Shown here one piece after another: positions 22,622 to 32,213 of a stretch of 64,000 nucleotides of DNA. Positions within the stretch are counted from its first letter, which is position 1; each line of letters opens with the position of its first letter. The notes under the pieces are model-generated. The model was not told where the DNA came from and made no database searches. It saw only the letters and a program-made list of their open reading frames with translations. This DNA is from Microdochium bolleyi (Eukaryota; Ascomycota; Sordariomycetes; Xylariales; Microdochiaceae). The stretch lies in NCBI GenBank assembly GCA_001566295.1, contig KQ964274.1, positions 117,088 through 181,087 on the forward strand. The letters run 5' to 3'. The translations under genes and the position numbers were made by a program.

Positions 22622-24020
22622 TCACATCGCGAACCCTTCGTGCCGAGGCGGATCGTTGAAGCGCCAGAGCCCAGCGGCCTCGGCGGCTCTGCGGACAAGA
22701 CCGACCTCCTCGTTCGTGACGGCACGGTTGATGTCGGCGTACCTGACCTCCTCCTCGGACGGGGCACCTGCGCCTGCATCGCTCTGACCAACAGCCTCGG
22801 CAGTTGGCGAGCTGCTGCTGGGCTTTCTCCGTCTCGGCTTACCTACATGAGCAGCAGGTCGGTACTGCTCCATGATATTGACAAACGTGTCCCTCGATAT
22901 CTCCTCGGCCAGGAACTGCATGATCCTCGCACCCTCGCCCTCTTTTCCCGGCATCACCAGGTGGCGCACAAGGAGTCCACTCTTCGCGATGCCGTCGCCA
23001 GTGAACGACAGATCGCCGACCTGGCGATGCATGATCTTTAAACTCTCCGCCGCAGTCGCGGCATAGTCATCCGCCTGCAACAGCCTCTTGCTCGTCGCGG
23101 GCTCCCAGACCTTGAAGTCCGGCAGATATATGTCCACCAACCCGGCCATGAGCTCGAGGCTGGCAGCGCTGTCGAACGCCGACGTGTTGTACACAATCGG
23201 CACCCTGAGGCCCAGGTCGCGAGCATGCAAGATGGACAGAGCAACCTGTGGTACGACGTGCTCGGGTGTGACGAGGTTGATGTTGTGCACGTTCCCGACA
23301 TCCTGCAGCTGGATGTACCACTCGGCGAGCTGCTCGGGCGTGAGGTCGAAGCCGTTGCGCTGGTGCGCAATGTCGTGGTTCTGACAGAACTTGCAGCGCA
23401 GGTTGCACCCGCTGAAGAAGACGGAGCCGCTGCCGTGGTGGCCCTGGATGCAGGGTTCTGTTGGGAATGCGTCAGCATGGTGTCGAGAGAAAGTCATAAC
23501 ACTGTCATGCCCCCCTCTGCAACTCGACATGAATCGAGGTTTCTGAGAAATCTACAGCCTCCGCAACCTAGCACGACCTTACACAACTCATGAAACCCCT
23601 TCCTGGGTCGGCCAGTGACCCTCCACCACTGCCTATACCAGTGACAAGACTGTTCCGGGCGGGACACTACTCACCCTCACCAAAGTGTGGAGCTATGACA
23701 TTGACCTTGACATTCTCGCCAATGAGGCACATGCCGGTAGTCTCGTACCGGTTCACGCCACAAAGCCGCGGGCAGAGGTTGCAGTTGCTCAGGTGGGCGT
23801 AGGCCGCGGAGCGTTTCTTCGCCGCATCAAGGGATGAGAGCAGCTGATATCTTGGCGTGTAGTCGTCCAGCAGGAAGGGCGGCGCTAGATGTAACAACCG
23901 CGATGGTGGCACGCGTCGTGACAATGGAAATGGGAGCCTGCCCAAGGAGTGCCTGAATGCTGTAGACCATCCGTTGCGAACTGGGCCCGGGAGCCGCGTC
24001 CGGAAGCTACCTGACGACAT
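22622..24020 (-). CDS. Radical SAM protein related to pyruvate-formate-lyase activating enzymes
   Basis: Predicted [4Fe-4S] radical S-adenosylmethionine enzyme of the PflA-like group (COG1313-type); the substrate in fungi is unknown. Exons 24020-23675 and 23457-22622 give 393 residues. The cluster-binding CX3CX2C is C133-NLR-C137-KF-C140. Upstream cysteines (C80, C83, C87, C98 in NCNLCPRLCGV and GMCLIGE) form the second conserved Cys group of this family. Core barrel blocks include VNVIAPHFGEEPCIQGHHG across the intron, NLVTPEHVVPQV and LPDFKVWE. The first 40 residues are rich in Arg, Ser and Pro with almost no acids, consistent with mitochondrial targeting. A proline/serine-rich insertion sits near residues 320-345. 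Its promoter region is shared with the dehydrogenase gene to the right. Confidence 0.85.
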
Positions 24021-24407
24021 CAGGGCGTTGGGCTGGCATAGCTGAAGGACGTAACTTTGAAAGGTGCGACCGAGATCTAAGGCTCAGAGGTCCATGTTGC
24101 ACAGGGAAAGAAACTAAGACTACGCTTGAATGCACGTACAGTGCCTCAAGCCAAAACGTTCAACAACAACCCCCCGCCCCGAGCCGTGCGGGGAAGCCGG
24201 GACAGTCCCGGAGGCTACGTAATTGCCGGCATCAGAAACACGGCCTTGGCATCTCTCACAACAAGACAGCCCTCCTATCAAGTCAAGTTCAATCCTCGAT
24301 CTTTGGCGAACTTGGATAGAGGCCGGGGCGCCAGAAAGAATTATTGCTGTCCGACCACCACATTGTCTTCCTCGACCAGTATCAATAAGACGCAGACACG
24401 TACCACC
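24021..24407. promoter_or_regulatory. Divergent region radical SAM / dehydrogenase
   Basis: 387 bp between two divergent start codons. Its right part (24126-24407) is open in frame with the dehydrogenase but has no ATG; see the findings for a possible non-AUG extension. Confidence 0.5.
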
Positions 24408-25424
24408 ATGGCTCCGCAAATCCTCTGGATCGGCCTGGGCAACATGGGCAGGGTGAGCAGCAGCAATTCACACGATGAACTAGAAGTCTGTGCGGGAGCC
24501 ATGTTCGCTAACCATGTATCCGAATCATTTCAGGGCATGTGCAAGAACCTCGTGGAGAAGGGAGATCTGGACAAGCCTCTGCTGTTGTACAACCGCACCA
24601 GGAGCCGCTCCGACGACCTCGCCTCGTCGCTACCCTCCGGCAAGACCGAGGTCGTGGAGGATCTTGAGCAAGCCGTCAAAAGAGCAGATATCATCTTCAG
24701 CTGCCTCACGAACGACAATGCGGTCAAGACAGTCCTGGGCGGTCTGGTGAGCAAGCAGGGCAGTGACGTCAAGGGCAAAATCTTCGTCGAGTGCTCCACG
24801 ATCCACCCGGACACGACCGAGGCCGTCGCTAAGGACGTCAAGGCCCGCGGCGCCGAGTTCATTGCGAGCCCCGTGTTCGGTGCGCCCGCCATGGCCGACG
24901 CCGGCCAGCTCATCTTTGTGCCTGCGGGGCCCCGGGTTGCCATCGACAAGATCCGGCCGTACATCAAAGGTGTCATGGGCAAGGCCGAGATCCCTTTCGA
25001 CGATGAGCCATACAGCAAGCCCTTGCAGCTCAAGCTCATCGGCAACACATTCATTGTCAACATGGTCTCGGTCCTGGCCGAGGGGTACACCATGGCGGAG
25101 CAGACGGGAGTCGGCGTGGAGCCGCTCAAGCAGTTTGTCGACACACTATTCGGCGGGGTGTACAGTGCATACTCGGAGCGTATGCTGCAGGGCGTGTACT
25201 GGAAACGCGAGGAGCCGTTCTTCTCGGCGGCCGGGGCGAGGAAAGATGCGGGACACGCGATGAGCGTTGCGAGTGCTGCTGGCGTGGAGCCCAAGCTTGT
25301 GCAAGTGGCCGACGGCTATCTGAAAGATGTCGAGTCGCACCAGGGCGGAGAGAAGGGAGACATTGCAGGCATATATGGGGCGGTGCGGCAGAAGGCCGGC
25401 CTCAAGTTTGAAAATGATGCATGA
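24408..25424 (+). CDS. 3-hydroxyisobutyrate dehydrogenase-like NAD(P)-dependent oxidoreductase
   Basis: Beta-hydroxyacid dehydrogenase of the 6-phosphogluconate dehydrogenase superfamily. Exons 24408-24452 and 24534-25424 give 311 residues. The Rossmann fingerprint ILWIGLGNMGR is split from GMCKNLVEKG by the intron. The substrate loop FVECSTIHPDTTE and the ASPVFGAPAMADAGQL block follow. The catalytic lysine is predicted in LQLKLIGNTFIVNM. The helical C-terminal domain includes AEGYTMAEQTGV and KDVESHQGGEKGD. The true substrate could be 3-hydroxyisobutyrate, glyoxylate/succinic semialdehyde or another beta-hydroxyacid. The 81-nt intron is a multiple of three and stop-free, so retention would insert 27 residues into the nucleotide-binding fold. 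The ATG chosen is the first in frame and precedes the Rossmann strand. Confidence 0.88.
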   Translation: MAPQILWIGLGNMGRVSSSNSHDELEVCAGAMFANHVSESFQGMCKNLVEKGDLDKPLLLYNRTRSRSDDLASSLPSGKTEVVEDLEQAVKRADIIFSCLTNDNAVKTVLGGLVSKQGSDVKGKIFVECSTIHPDTTEAVAKDVKARGAEFIASPVFGAPAMADAGQLIFVPAGPRVAIDKIRPYIKGVMGKAEIPFDDEPYSKPLQLKLIGNTFIVNMVSVLAEGYTMAEQTGVGVEPLKQFVDTLFGGVYSAYSERMLQGVYWKREEPFFSAAGARKDAGHAMSVASAAGVEPKLVQVADGYLKDVESHQGGEKGDIAGIYGAVRQKAGLKFENDA

Positions 25425-26010
25425 GAACATACTCGGCAGAGGACGTCTCGGCGCTTGAGGAGTCCGGCGCTGTACATGCTGCTCGCTTGGGCGACTCGAA
25501 TTCATGGCCAAGCCGTCACCTGTAGAAACCTCCCAAATAAGCAGACATCGTTGGAACACCGCTCTGGAGCATGATTTCACAGCTCTTTGAAGTGCAACAT
25601 GTGACAATTGTTAAGGCAGGATCAATGACTGTTGGTCCAGAGGAGAGGCAGGCAGGAGCTGCCAGGGGCCGCAGCGCCGCCCCAGCCATTACCCACAGTG
25701 GAATGGGCCGCAGCGACCAATCACAGCCAGGCATGGCCGGAGCTAGCTGCATCATCATCAACCACCAAAGGCACGGCTCTCCCCAAGCTGCAGGTGTGTA
25801 CGGTACCTACGTCAAAGGTCCAGGCAGCTCCGATACTCCAACACACCCAACCATCACAACCGCAACCTTCCTCCACCGTCGCTGCGCGCAAACGAGACAC
25901 GGGAAAGCCACCGACAACCCAGACACGATCCGCACAGCGTACCAGGACCCAGCGAGCTGCACCAGCCAGCCTCCTACCTCGACAGCGATCCTCCATTACC
26001 ACCATCAGCC
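25425..26010. other. Intergenic upstream of vma9
   Basis: Promoter and leader of the V-ATPase e gene. Overlapping Pro/Thr-rich open frames here look like composition artefacts. Confidence 0.55.
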
Positions 26011-26554
26011 ATGGCGACAGGGTACGAGCGCGCGCGCGCATCCCATCCTCTGCGACACCAGTGTCTGCATCACTCCGGATAAAGTAGCATGTAGCTGACT
26101 CGGCACTGTCCATTTTTCAACCAACAGGTTCAGCATCTTCATCGGCCTCGCCGTTGTGGTGGCTATGTGTGTCGCGGCGTGGTTCCTCTCTCCCAAAGGC
26201 GAGAATCAGACGTACGTCTCTCACTCTCTCGTCAATCCGTTCACATTTTCATAATTGTGGCGATTGCGCTACCCCGATCCGACGTTCCCTCATCGCATCC
26301 AAGTACTCTCGCGGCACTGGCCCAGCTCCTCGCTCGCGGGCGGGAGTCAACAGACAAAACGATAATCCATCTTTCTCGGCGCCAGCGGCACGATATTGTG
26401 CTGACCTTCTCCTTGACACAGAACATGGCGCTCCTCGCTCATCATCGCCTTCATCAGCTGCTACCTCATGTGGGCCATCACGTTCCTCGCTCAGCTACAC
26501 CCTCTCATCGTACCGAAACGGAACGACCTGCGCAAGGAATTCGTACACGAATAG
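26011..26554 (+). CDS. vma9: V-type proton ATPase subunit e (Vma9)
   Basis: Small membrane subunit of the V-ATPase Vo sector, needed for assembly and vacuolar acidification. Three coding exons, 26011-26021 (only 11 nt, encoding MAT and two bases), 26128-26211 and 26422-26554, give 75 residues, matching the family. Residues 4-24 form the first span (GFSIFIGLAVVVAMCVAAWFL). PKGENQTTWRSS follows, with the intron 2 junction at NQT/TW. The second span covers LIIAFISCYLMWAITFLAQL, then HPLIVPKRNDLRKEFVHE and TAG. The gene is invisible as a continuous reading frame because no exon exceeds 133 nt. It is convergent with arv1. Confidence 0.93.
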
Positions 26555-27084
26555 ACTTCTGGCCTCGCTTCGTGATAAGCTGGATGGAAAGCGAAGAAAC
26601 CGGATGGCCATTTGCGCAAGATCGACACACTAGTCTAAGAAGTCATGTATGTTGCTCAACTGCAAGGCGGAATCGCGGCTGTGGTAGATAGGTTCGAGCT
26701 TGTCAGCGAGCTCCAGATTCTGCAGGTGAACTCGGCGAATTGGCCGTACCCATTATCGCGCAATGTATATATACACGCAAGAACTTCCAGCCTGGGTGTC
26801 TTCGCCTGCATGGAAAGGATCGACATACGAGGAGCTCTCTAGGAGGAGTATGGCGGCGACAGCGTTATGGTCGTGCACCATGAGACACTCAACGCTCAAG
26901 CAATTGAGATGTCTTGTTCTCGAGGAATTAGCATAGTATTATCTTAGGCATGCGTTACAACTTATACGATACACTTCACGAGCCACCGTCGCAATTGGTG
27001 TGCCATGTAATAGGAGCACGCTCTGCCGTTGTCCTCTATTCAACCCACCGTTGTCTACTTATCATTGACTACGTCTTCGTGCTC
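26555..27084. other. Intergenic between convergent genes
   Basis: The 3' flanks of vma9 and arv1. No gene recognised. Confidence 0.6.
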
Positions 27085-28220
27085 TCACCCGACAGCAAGC
27101 CGACCGCCCCATTCCCGAAAGTGCCCAAACCAGTCTGCCAGCGCGCCGCTGTCCAGGAACCCATGGCCCCCCGTATCGCCACCGAAACCCACCACGATGC
27201 TGCCAGGCCCAGCTCCTCCTCCCCCGCCGGGACCGCCGCCGACCATGGCTGCGGCATCGACATGCTCGAGCCCGGCGAGCGCCAGTATCCCCCTGCCGAC
27301 GGCCCACCTCGAGAGGGCGCCCGCGGCCGCGAGCAGCACGGCGACGCCGTACCCGCAGTCGAGCAGGATCTTGAGGGCCTCGACGTTGTTGGCGACCACG
27401 GCCCACCCGAGGCTGCGCGCGGCGGCAGGCACGTCGTAGTCCCACACGACCATGAGGATCGGGAAGAGCTTGGTGCTGGACGAGACCAAGAGCGCGGTGG
27501 AGACCGAGTTGGGCCGCGGGTACTGCCGCAGTAGGCCCAGGAAGGAGAGCGGGCTGAAGCGCGAGGACGTGAGGAAGCGGATGCTCATGTGGAAGGCGAG
27601 CGTGGAGAGGGTGCAGAGGATGACTGTTTCGGGGAGGGGAGAAGAAATTGTCAGTCAACAGGCCGAGCTTCACAAGATGTGGTTGAAAACCGTGAGGGCG
27701 ATAGATGAGAGCGGGACCTACGGAAAAACATGTACTGCAGAACAATTGGCTGTCTCGCCAGCTCCGGCGGCTCGAAGATCACAGTCCCAGGTCCCGCGTT
27801 GCCCCCAGCGGCACCATGGCCTGGTGGTGCCTGACTGAGGTTGGCGCTCTCCGCGCTCTCTAGCTGCGTTGTGAGCAGCTTCTCGATCCGCGCCCACGTC
27901 AGATAGACGTCGAACAGCAGCAGCAGCACGCCCAGGCGCACGATGCTCGCGTCCCACCGGTCGCGCCCGTCGCCAGACATGAGTGTGTTGTGCAGCAGGT
28001 GCCGGTAGACCTGGGGCTTGATGAGGACCAGGTCGATGAAGAGCACCACGTAGTCGTGCTCGACGTACTTGTCGCAGAAGCGCCCGCAGTTCTTGCACAC
28101 CGTGAGCCGGATGTTGTGGCCCGACGTCGCCGACTTTGACGAGGGGCCAGTCGTGGTTCCGCCCCGGTACTCTGTCCAGAGCGTCCGGACGGGGGTCTGG
28201 CACTCGATGCAGATCGGCAT
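27085..28220 (-). CDS. arv1: Arv1, ER sterol and lipid homeostasis protein
   Basis: ER membrane protein implicated in intracellular sterol distribution, sphingolipid homeostasis and GPI-anchor synthesis. Exons 28220-27722 and 27623-27085 give 345 residues. The N-terminal Arv1 homology domain has a zinc-ribbon-like CX2C...CX2C: C4 and C7 in MPICIEC, C42 and C45 in TVCKNCGRFCDKYVEHD. It is followed by VVLFIDLVLIKPQVYRHLL. Membrane segments include VRLGVLLLLFDVYLTW and, after the intron, ILCTLSTLAFHM. The C-terminal half has further hydrophobic helices and ends in a glycine-rich linker (GGGPGGGGGAGPG). It lies upstream of the LysM gene on the same strand, about 1 kb away. Confidence 0.93.
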
Positions 28221-29261
28221 CTTCGATGATGTTGTTTTGACTGAAGCCGCACTTTTGTTGGTGTAGTGGCAAGTCGTGGGGCGTGGTATGTTGTCAGGCC
28301 CAGTTCGACGACCAGAAGTGACCTGTTGCTCTGCGTCTTTGACGACTCGCTAAGACGTCACTACCATCCACGGTGAGGCACTCCAAAAGGATGACGATGG
28401 CCTGGCCAGGCCCGGCCCAAGCCCGTTATCAGGATGCGGGTTGCACTTGCGGGCTTCGCGTCATGGGTGTCCCGAGTAGCCCCCCCCCAGTCCAAACGTC
28501 CCCTCTGCTCAGGACTCAAGCCTGCGCCCAGCTCCGTGTCGTGGTGCTTGGCTTGGTACAGCGTTTGGTTTTCTCAACGGATTGCTGTTAGGTGTTGGCC
28601 GGGAATATAGATAGCGGATGGCTCGTGGTCCCTGCCAGTCTCAAATGGGCAATCTGGCCAAGACGAGCAAATGTGCCACGGCGGGCTCAGCGGGACACTT
28701 CCGCAGGTCGATTGGGGGCCGAACGGCTGCTTCAATATAGAGGCACGTCGATGTAGGGAGGCGAGGCGACGATACCCGGGTACAGCGCCAATGTGAACAA
28801 GAAGAGCCAGCCCGTGGAATCTTCAGAGGATCGTCCTTAGGATGTGATGTCGTTGTTGCTTCGACTATCCTTGAATGCAGGCCCGCTGTTTTGGATCGCT
28901 GCCCCTGTCGACTTCAGTAGCGCCCAAATGCCGTGCCCCACCTACCGCAGGAAGCTCAGACGACCTTTGAAGCATACGCTCTTATCCCAGTCCTCCTTGC
29001 TTCTTCGAGGATCATTGCATTACTCCCTCTCCATGGAATGTATCTATATGAATGTTGATATTGCTTGGCCCTGCTATGATCAATACCTAGAGAATCCTTT
29101 GAATATATCCCAAAAGAAGGGATAGTTGAGTTGTAAGATATAATATTCTGCAAATTGCGCCCAAACGCCGGATGATGGTATGCAACTCTTCTTCGCTCTT
29201 GTGCTTGTTCTTCACCTCCTTCAACCTCGGACTGGTTTATCCCGAACCCCTGCGGTCGCAA
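28221..29261. other. Intergenic upstream of arv1
   Basis: About 1 kb with the arv1 promoter and the 3' end of the LysM gene. No gene recognised. Confidence 0.55.
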
Positions 29262-31232
29262 TCAGTCAGCCTTCTTCCCTTTTGCCGCACCACTCGTCGC
29301 TCGCCCTCGAACTGATGAGTTCCCGCTGACGTCACTGTTCAGACCAGTCGTGCCGTGGAAGTTGTTCTGATCCAGCAACCCTCCTCGGCCTCCTCCTCCC
29401 CCTCCGCCAACACCACCACCAGGACGTCCATCGTCACTATTAGTGTCGGTCATCTCGATGAGGTCGGACTCCTCCTGGGCGCCGCCTGACCTGCGATTGT
29501 ACGACCCAGCGCGCGGGGTGGTGGGCCTCTTCTGCCATGCGCCGCGGAGCCACGTCTCGATCGAGGCAGCAGCGTTCTCGAGGCCCATCCCGCCATTGCG
29601 TGCTGACGAACCCGGAGCATCGCGGCCCTCCTCGTAAGGACTCTCCACGATGCCTGTGCCTGTGCCGGACTCGCTGGACTTGACGAATCCGAATCGCGCG
29701 CTCTCGGAGCCCATGACTGACATGGATGGCAGTGAGTCAATGTTGAAACCCGGCAACCTCTTGTTGACCCACGTGTTGAGCGAGTCGCCTGCCGGCCCAG
29801 GCGCGTGGACGCTTCTGCTCATTGAGCCCACGCCACCTGGTTTGCGCATCCATGCCGGCATGCGGTCTGCCTCGCTTAAGCTGCTCCCTCTACCGCGGTT
29901 TGAGGGAGACGAGCCTAGGCTCCCCAGCGTCGGTCTTGAACCCACCAAAGAACTTTGCCGCCTAGAGGAGCTTTTGCCTGGGCTCTCCATTGGTGCCTCG
30001 GATGCGTTCGTGAGCGCCCTCGACAGTTCGAGAGACTGCCGTGGGGTGGAAAATGTCGAGACAGTGTTGACACTGCGCTTTCTCCTTGGTGGGAAGTACC
30101 CAGTCGCTCTCCTGGACACCCGTACGATCTCTACCGGTGTCGGTACCGAATCCAGCCTGACCCATCGCACATGTGTCCACGGGTCGACCGCCTTGTCCTG
30201 CTCATTCTGCTGCTGACTCTGATCTGTCTCCCGTGCCCTGGAGCTGAAGAAATCATCGTGCACCGCATCCTGCGGTTTCGGTGAGAGGCCCAGACGATCC
30301 GCCGAGGGTTGTGGTGTCGCCGCGAGCAGATCAACGTGCTGTGAGTAGTACGACGGAGCCTCACAAGGTCTACCCTTAATCTCACAGGCGTCCACTGGTA
30401 TAAGCAAGTGCTTGCGGACCTGGACGTTGCTCTGTGACCAGATGCCGTTGGTCCGCCTGAAAGCATGTTCCTGGCACCTGTAGCGCAGGACGATACCGGC
30501 ATAGGTATCGGTAGGCTGCACATGGTGCAGGTAGACGAGATGCTCCTCCTCGACAGGTTCCGATACCTCTGTCGCCAGCGCCTCGTCTGAGTTTCGCCTC
30601 TTGTACTTGCCGGACACGTCTAGCCCGCCATTGACCCCGTCGTGGCTCTGCAGCACGCTGGCCTTCTTTCGTGCCATGAGATGTGCCTCCCGCTCTCGGA
30701 GCGATCCAGCAGCAATGTCGTCCGGCGTCGGTCGCGGTTTTGACACTGGCGGCGCAGGACCCCAGCCGCCGGACATAGTACCAGTCCCGCTGCCCATGCG
30801 GCCGAGGCCCTTCCATATTGACTTAGGCTTCGGCTTGCCGCTCCCGCGACTGCTGGGCCGAGACGGCTCGCTCGTATACCCCGTGTTGTCGCCGCCTGCC
30901 ATGAGAGAAGTCGCAAAGTCCTGGACCGAGGCCCAGTTTGGTGCCCATGTGCCGTCGAGCAGACCCCGGGAGAAGCCATTGGAGGGGCTAGCCCGGCCGC
31001 TCGAGCCTGCCTTGGTACTACCCAGCCGCAATGCCATAGGGCTAGCCCCCCTACTGGCCGTGGGACTCTCTCTGGGTGTCAGATTCGTCGTCGTCGTCGT
31101 CGAGGCTGACGCTGCAGCTTGCAGACCGCTGTGGCCGCGGCGGTTGCGGGGTCTCATGCCAGCCTCGCCGTCGAACCCGGTGGGCATGAGGCCCGTGGAA
31201 GGCAGCGGTGCCGGCCGGGAGTGGTCGGCCAT
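29262..31232 (-). CDS. Intracellular LysM-domain protein, largely disordered
   Basis: Single-exon gene of 656 residues. One LysM domain lies at about residues 230-280: LVYLHHVQPTDTYAGIVLRY, then CQEHAFRRTNGIWS and RKHLLIPVDACEIKGRPCE. There is no N-terminal signal peptide (MADHSRPAPLPSTGLMPTG) and the rest is Ser/Gly/Pro/Arg-rich with many SRP and SSR stretches, so it resembles the intracellular LYSMD-type LysM proteins rather than secreted chitin-binding effectors. Its cellular role in fungi is unknown. A glycine run (GGGVGGGGGGGRGG) and TGLNSDVSGNSSVRGR sit near the C-terminus. Many Ser-Pro sites suggest phosphorylation, which is an inference only. Confidence 0.85.
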   Translation of the reverse strand: MADHSRPAPLPSTGLMPTGFDGEAGMRPRNRRGHSGLQAAASASTTTTTNLTPRESPTASRGASPMALRLGSTKAGSSGRASPSNGFSRGLLDGTWAPNWASVQDFATSLMAGGDNTGYTSEPSRPSSRGSGKPKPKSIWKGLGRMGSGTGTMSGGWGPAPPVSKPRPTPDDIAAGSLREREAHLMARKKASVLQSHDGVNGGLDVSGKYKRRNSDEALATEVSEPVEEEHLVYLHHVQPTDTYAGIVLRYRCQEHAFRRTNGIWSQSNVQVRKHLLIPVDACEIKGRPCEAPSYYSQHVDLLAATPQPSADRLGLSPKPQDAVHDDFFSSRARETDQSQQQNEQDKAVDPWTHVRWVRLDSVPTPVEIVRVSRRATGYFPPRRKRSVNTVSTFSTPRQSLELSRALTNASEAPMESPGKSSSRRQSSLVGSRPTLGSLGSSPSNRGRGSSLSEADRMPAWMRKPGGVGSMSRSVHAPGPAGDSLNTWVNKRLPGFNIDSLPSMSVMGSESARFGFVKSSESGTGTGIVESPYEEGRDAPGSSARNGGMGLENAAASIETWLRGAWQKRPTTPRAGSYNRRSGGAQEESDLIEMTDTNSDDGRPGGGVGGGGGGGRGGLLDQNNFHGTTGLNSDVSGNSSVRGRATSGAAKGKKAD

Positions 31233-32213
31233 GGAGGTCGAAGGGATCGTCTAGCCAGGGTGGCAGCTGTGTAGGACCGAGGCGGGATGCCGATTGTTTG
31301 TTCACCGGGACATGGAAGCGCCGGGCGATGGGTGTGGTAGCGTTGGACGGCGGGGCGATAAGCTTGATCCTCTTGGTACGAGAGCGAACGGCTCAGATTC
31401 TGACGTGTCGATGCGCAATACGGCTACTGCTCGATAATGGTAGTGACCCGGATGGGTGGGAAGATGAAAGGTGCGGAGCTATCGGTGCAGGCGGGAGGAG
31501 CTCAGGAGGGTAGGCTGATCGTCCGTCGTCTGTGGTCACCCGCAGGGTGCTTGCTTTCGACCGGCGAATCCAACGCAGTGCTGCTCCTGACGGTGGTTGC
31601 TTCGCGATCTCAAAGGGTTCTGCGAATTGGCCCTGAGGTGAGCTTCCTCAAGCTCAAGCAGGTGTATGTGGTCTGCGACGTGGCCCGGTCGAATAACGGG
31701 TGGTGCAGCGCTCCTTCGAGGGTCCGACTCCAGAGGTGCTCACTAGCACAGGGGTCGTTCATGGGCGGGGCCCTTCTATCCACAGCCGTGCCAACCCGTT
31801 ACGTCAAATCTTGGGGGGGGGGGGGGGGGGGTGACGCTGCACGGCTAGACGGCGCCTCGGAGGCTCGACGCTTTTAGCTATCCCAAGCCTGGAAGCAGCC
31901 GCTCCGGACGGTCATTTGGCTTGGCCTTCCCAATGATAGACACTGTCCAACCAAGGATCCCTGTTTCACGATAAAGGCGGCCACGGACTGACGGGTTCAA
32001 GGTCTCAATTGAGTACTATCTCCACGAAGCGCAGTGTCGAACCGCTGACCAGTCACAGTGCTGTTCAAAAATAAGGCACGCACCAGATCAGAAAACGACG
32101 ATGCGCGCTACTAATTCGACTGTTTTCAGATCCATTGACATGGACGATACACGATGCCGCGAATTTCAACTCCATCAAAACTCCTTGCTACAGCCACACT
32201 AGCAACAGACAAT
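31233..32213. other. Intergenic upstream of the LysM gene
   Basis: Contains the LysM gene promoter, a G19 tract at 31813-31831 and the 3' flank of the FarA-type regulator. No gene recognised. Confidence 0.55.
31813..31831 (+). repeat. G19 homopolymer
   Basis: Nineteen consecutive G on the plus strand, the longest homopolymer noticed in the window. It lies about 580 bp upstream of the LysM gene start. Confidence 0.85.
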
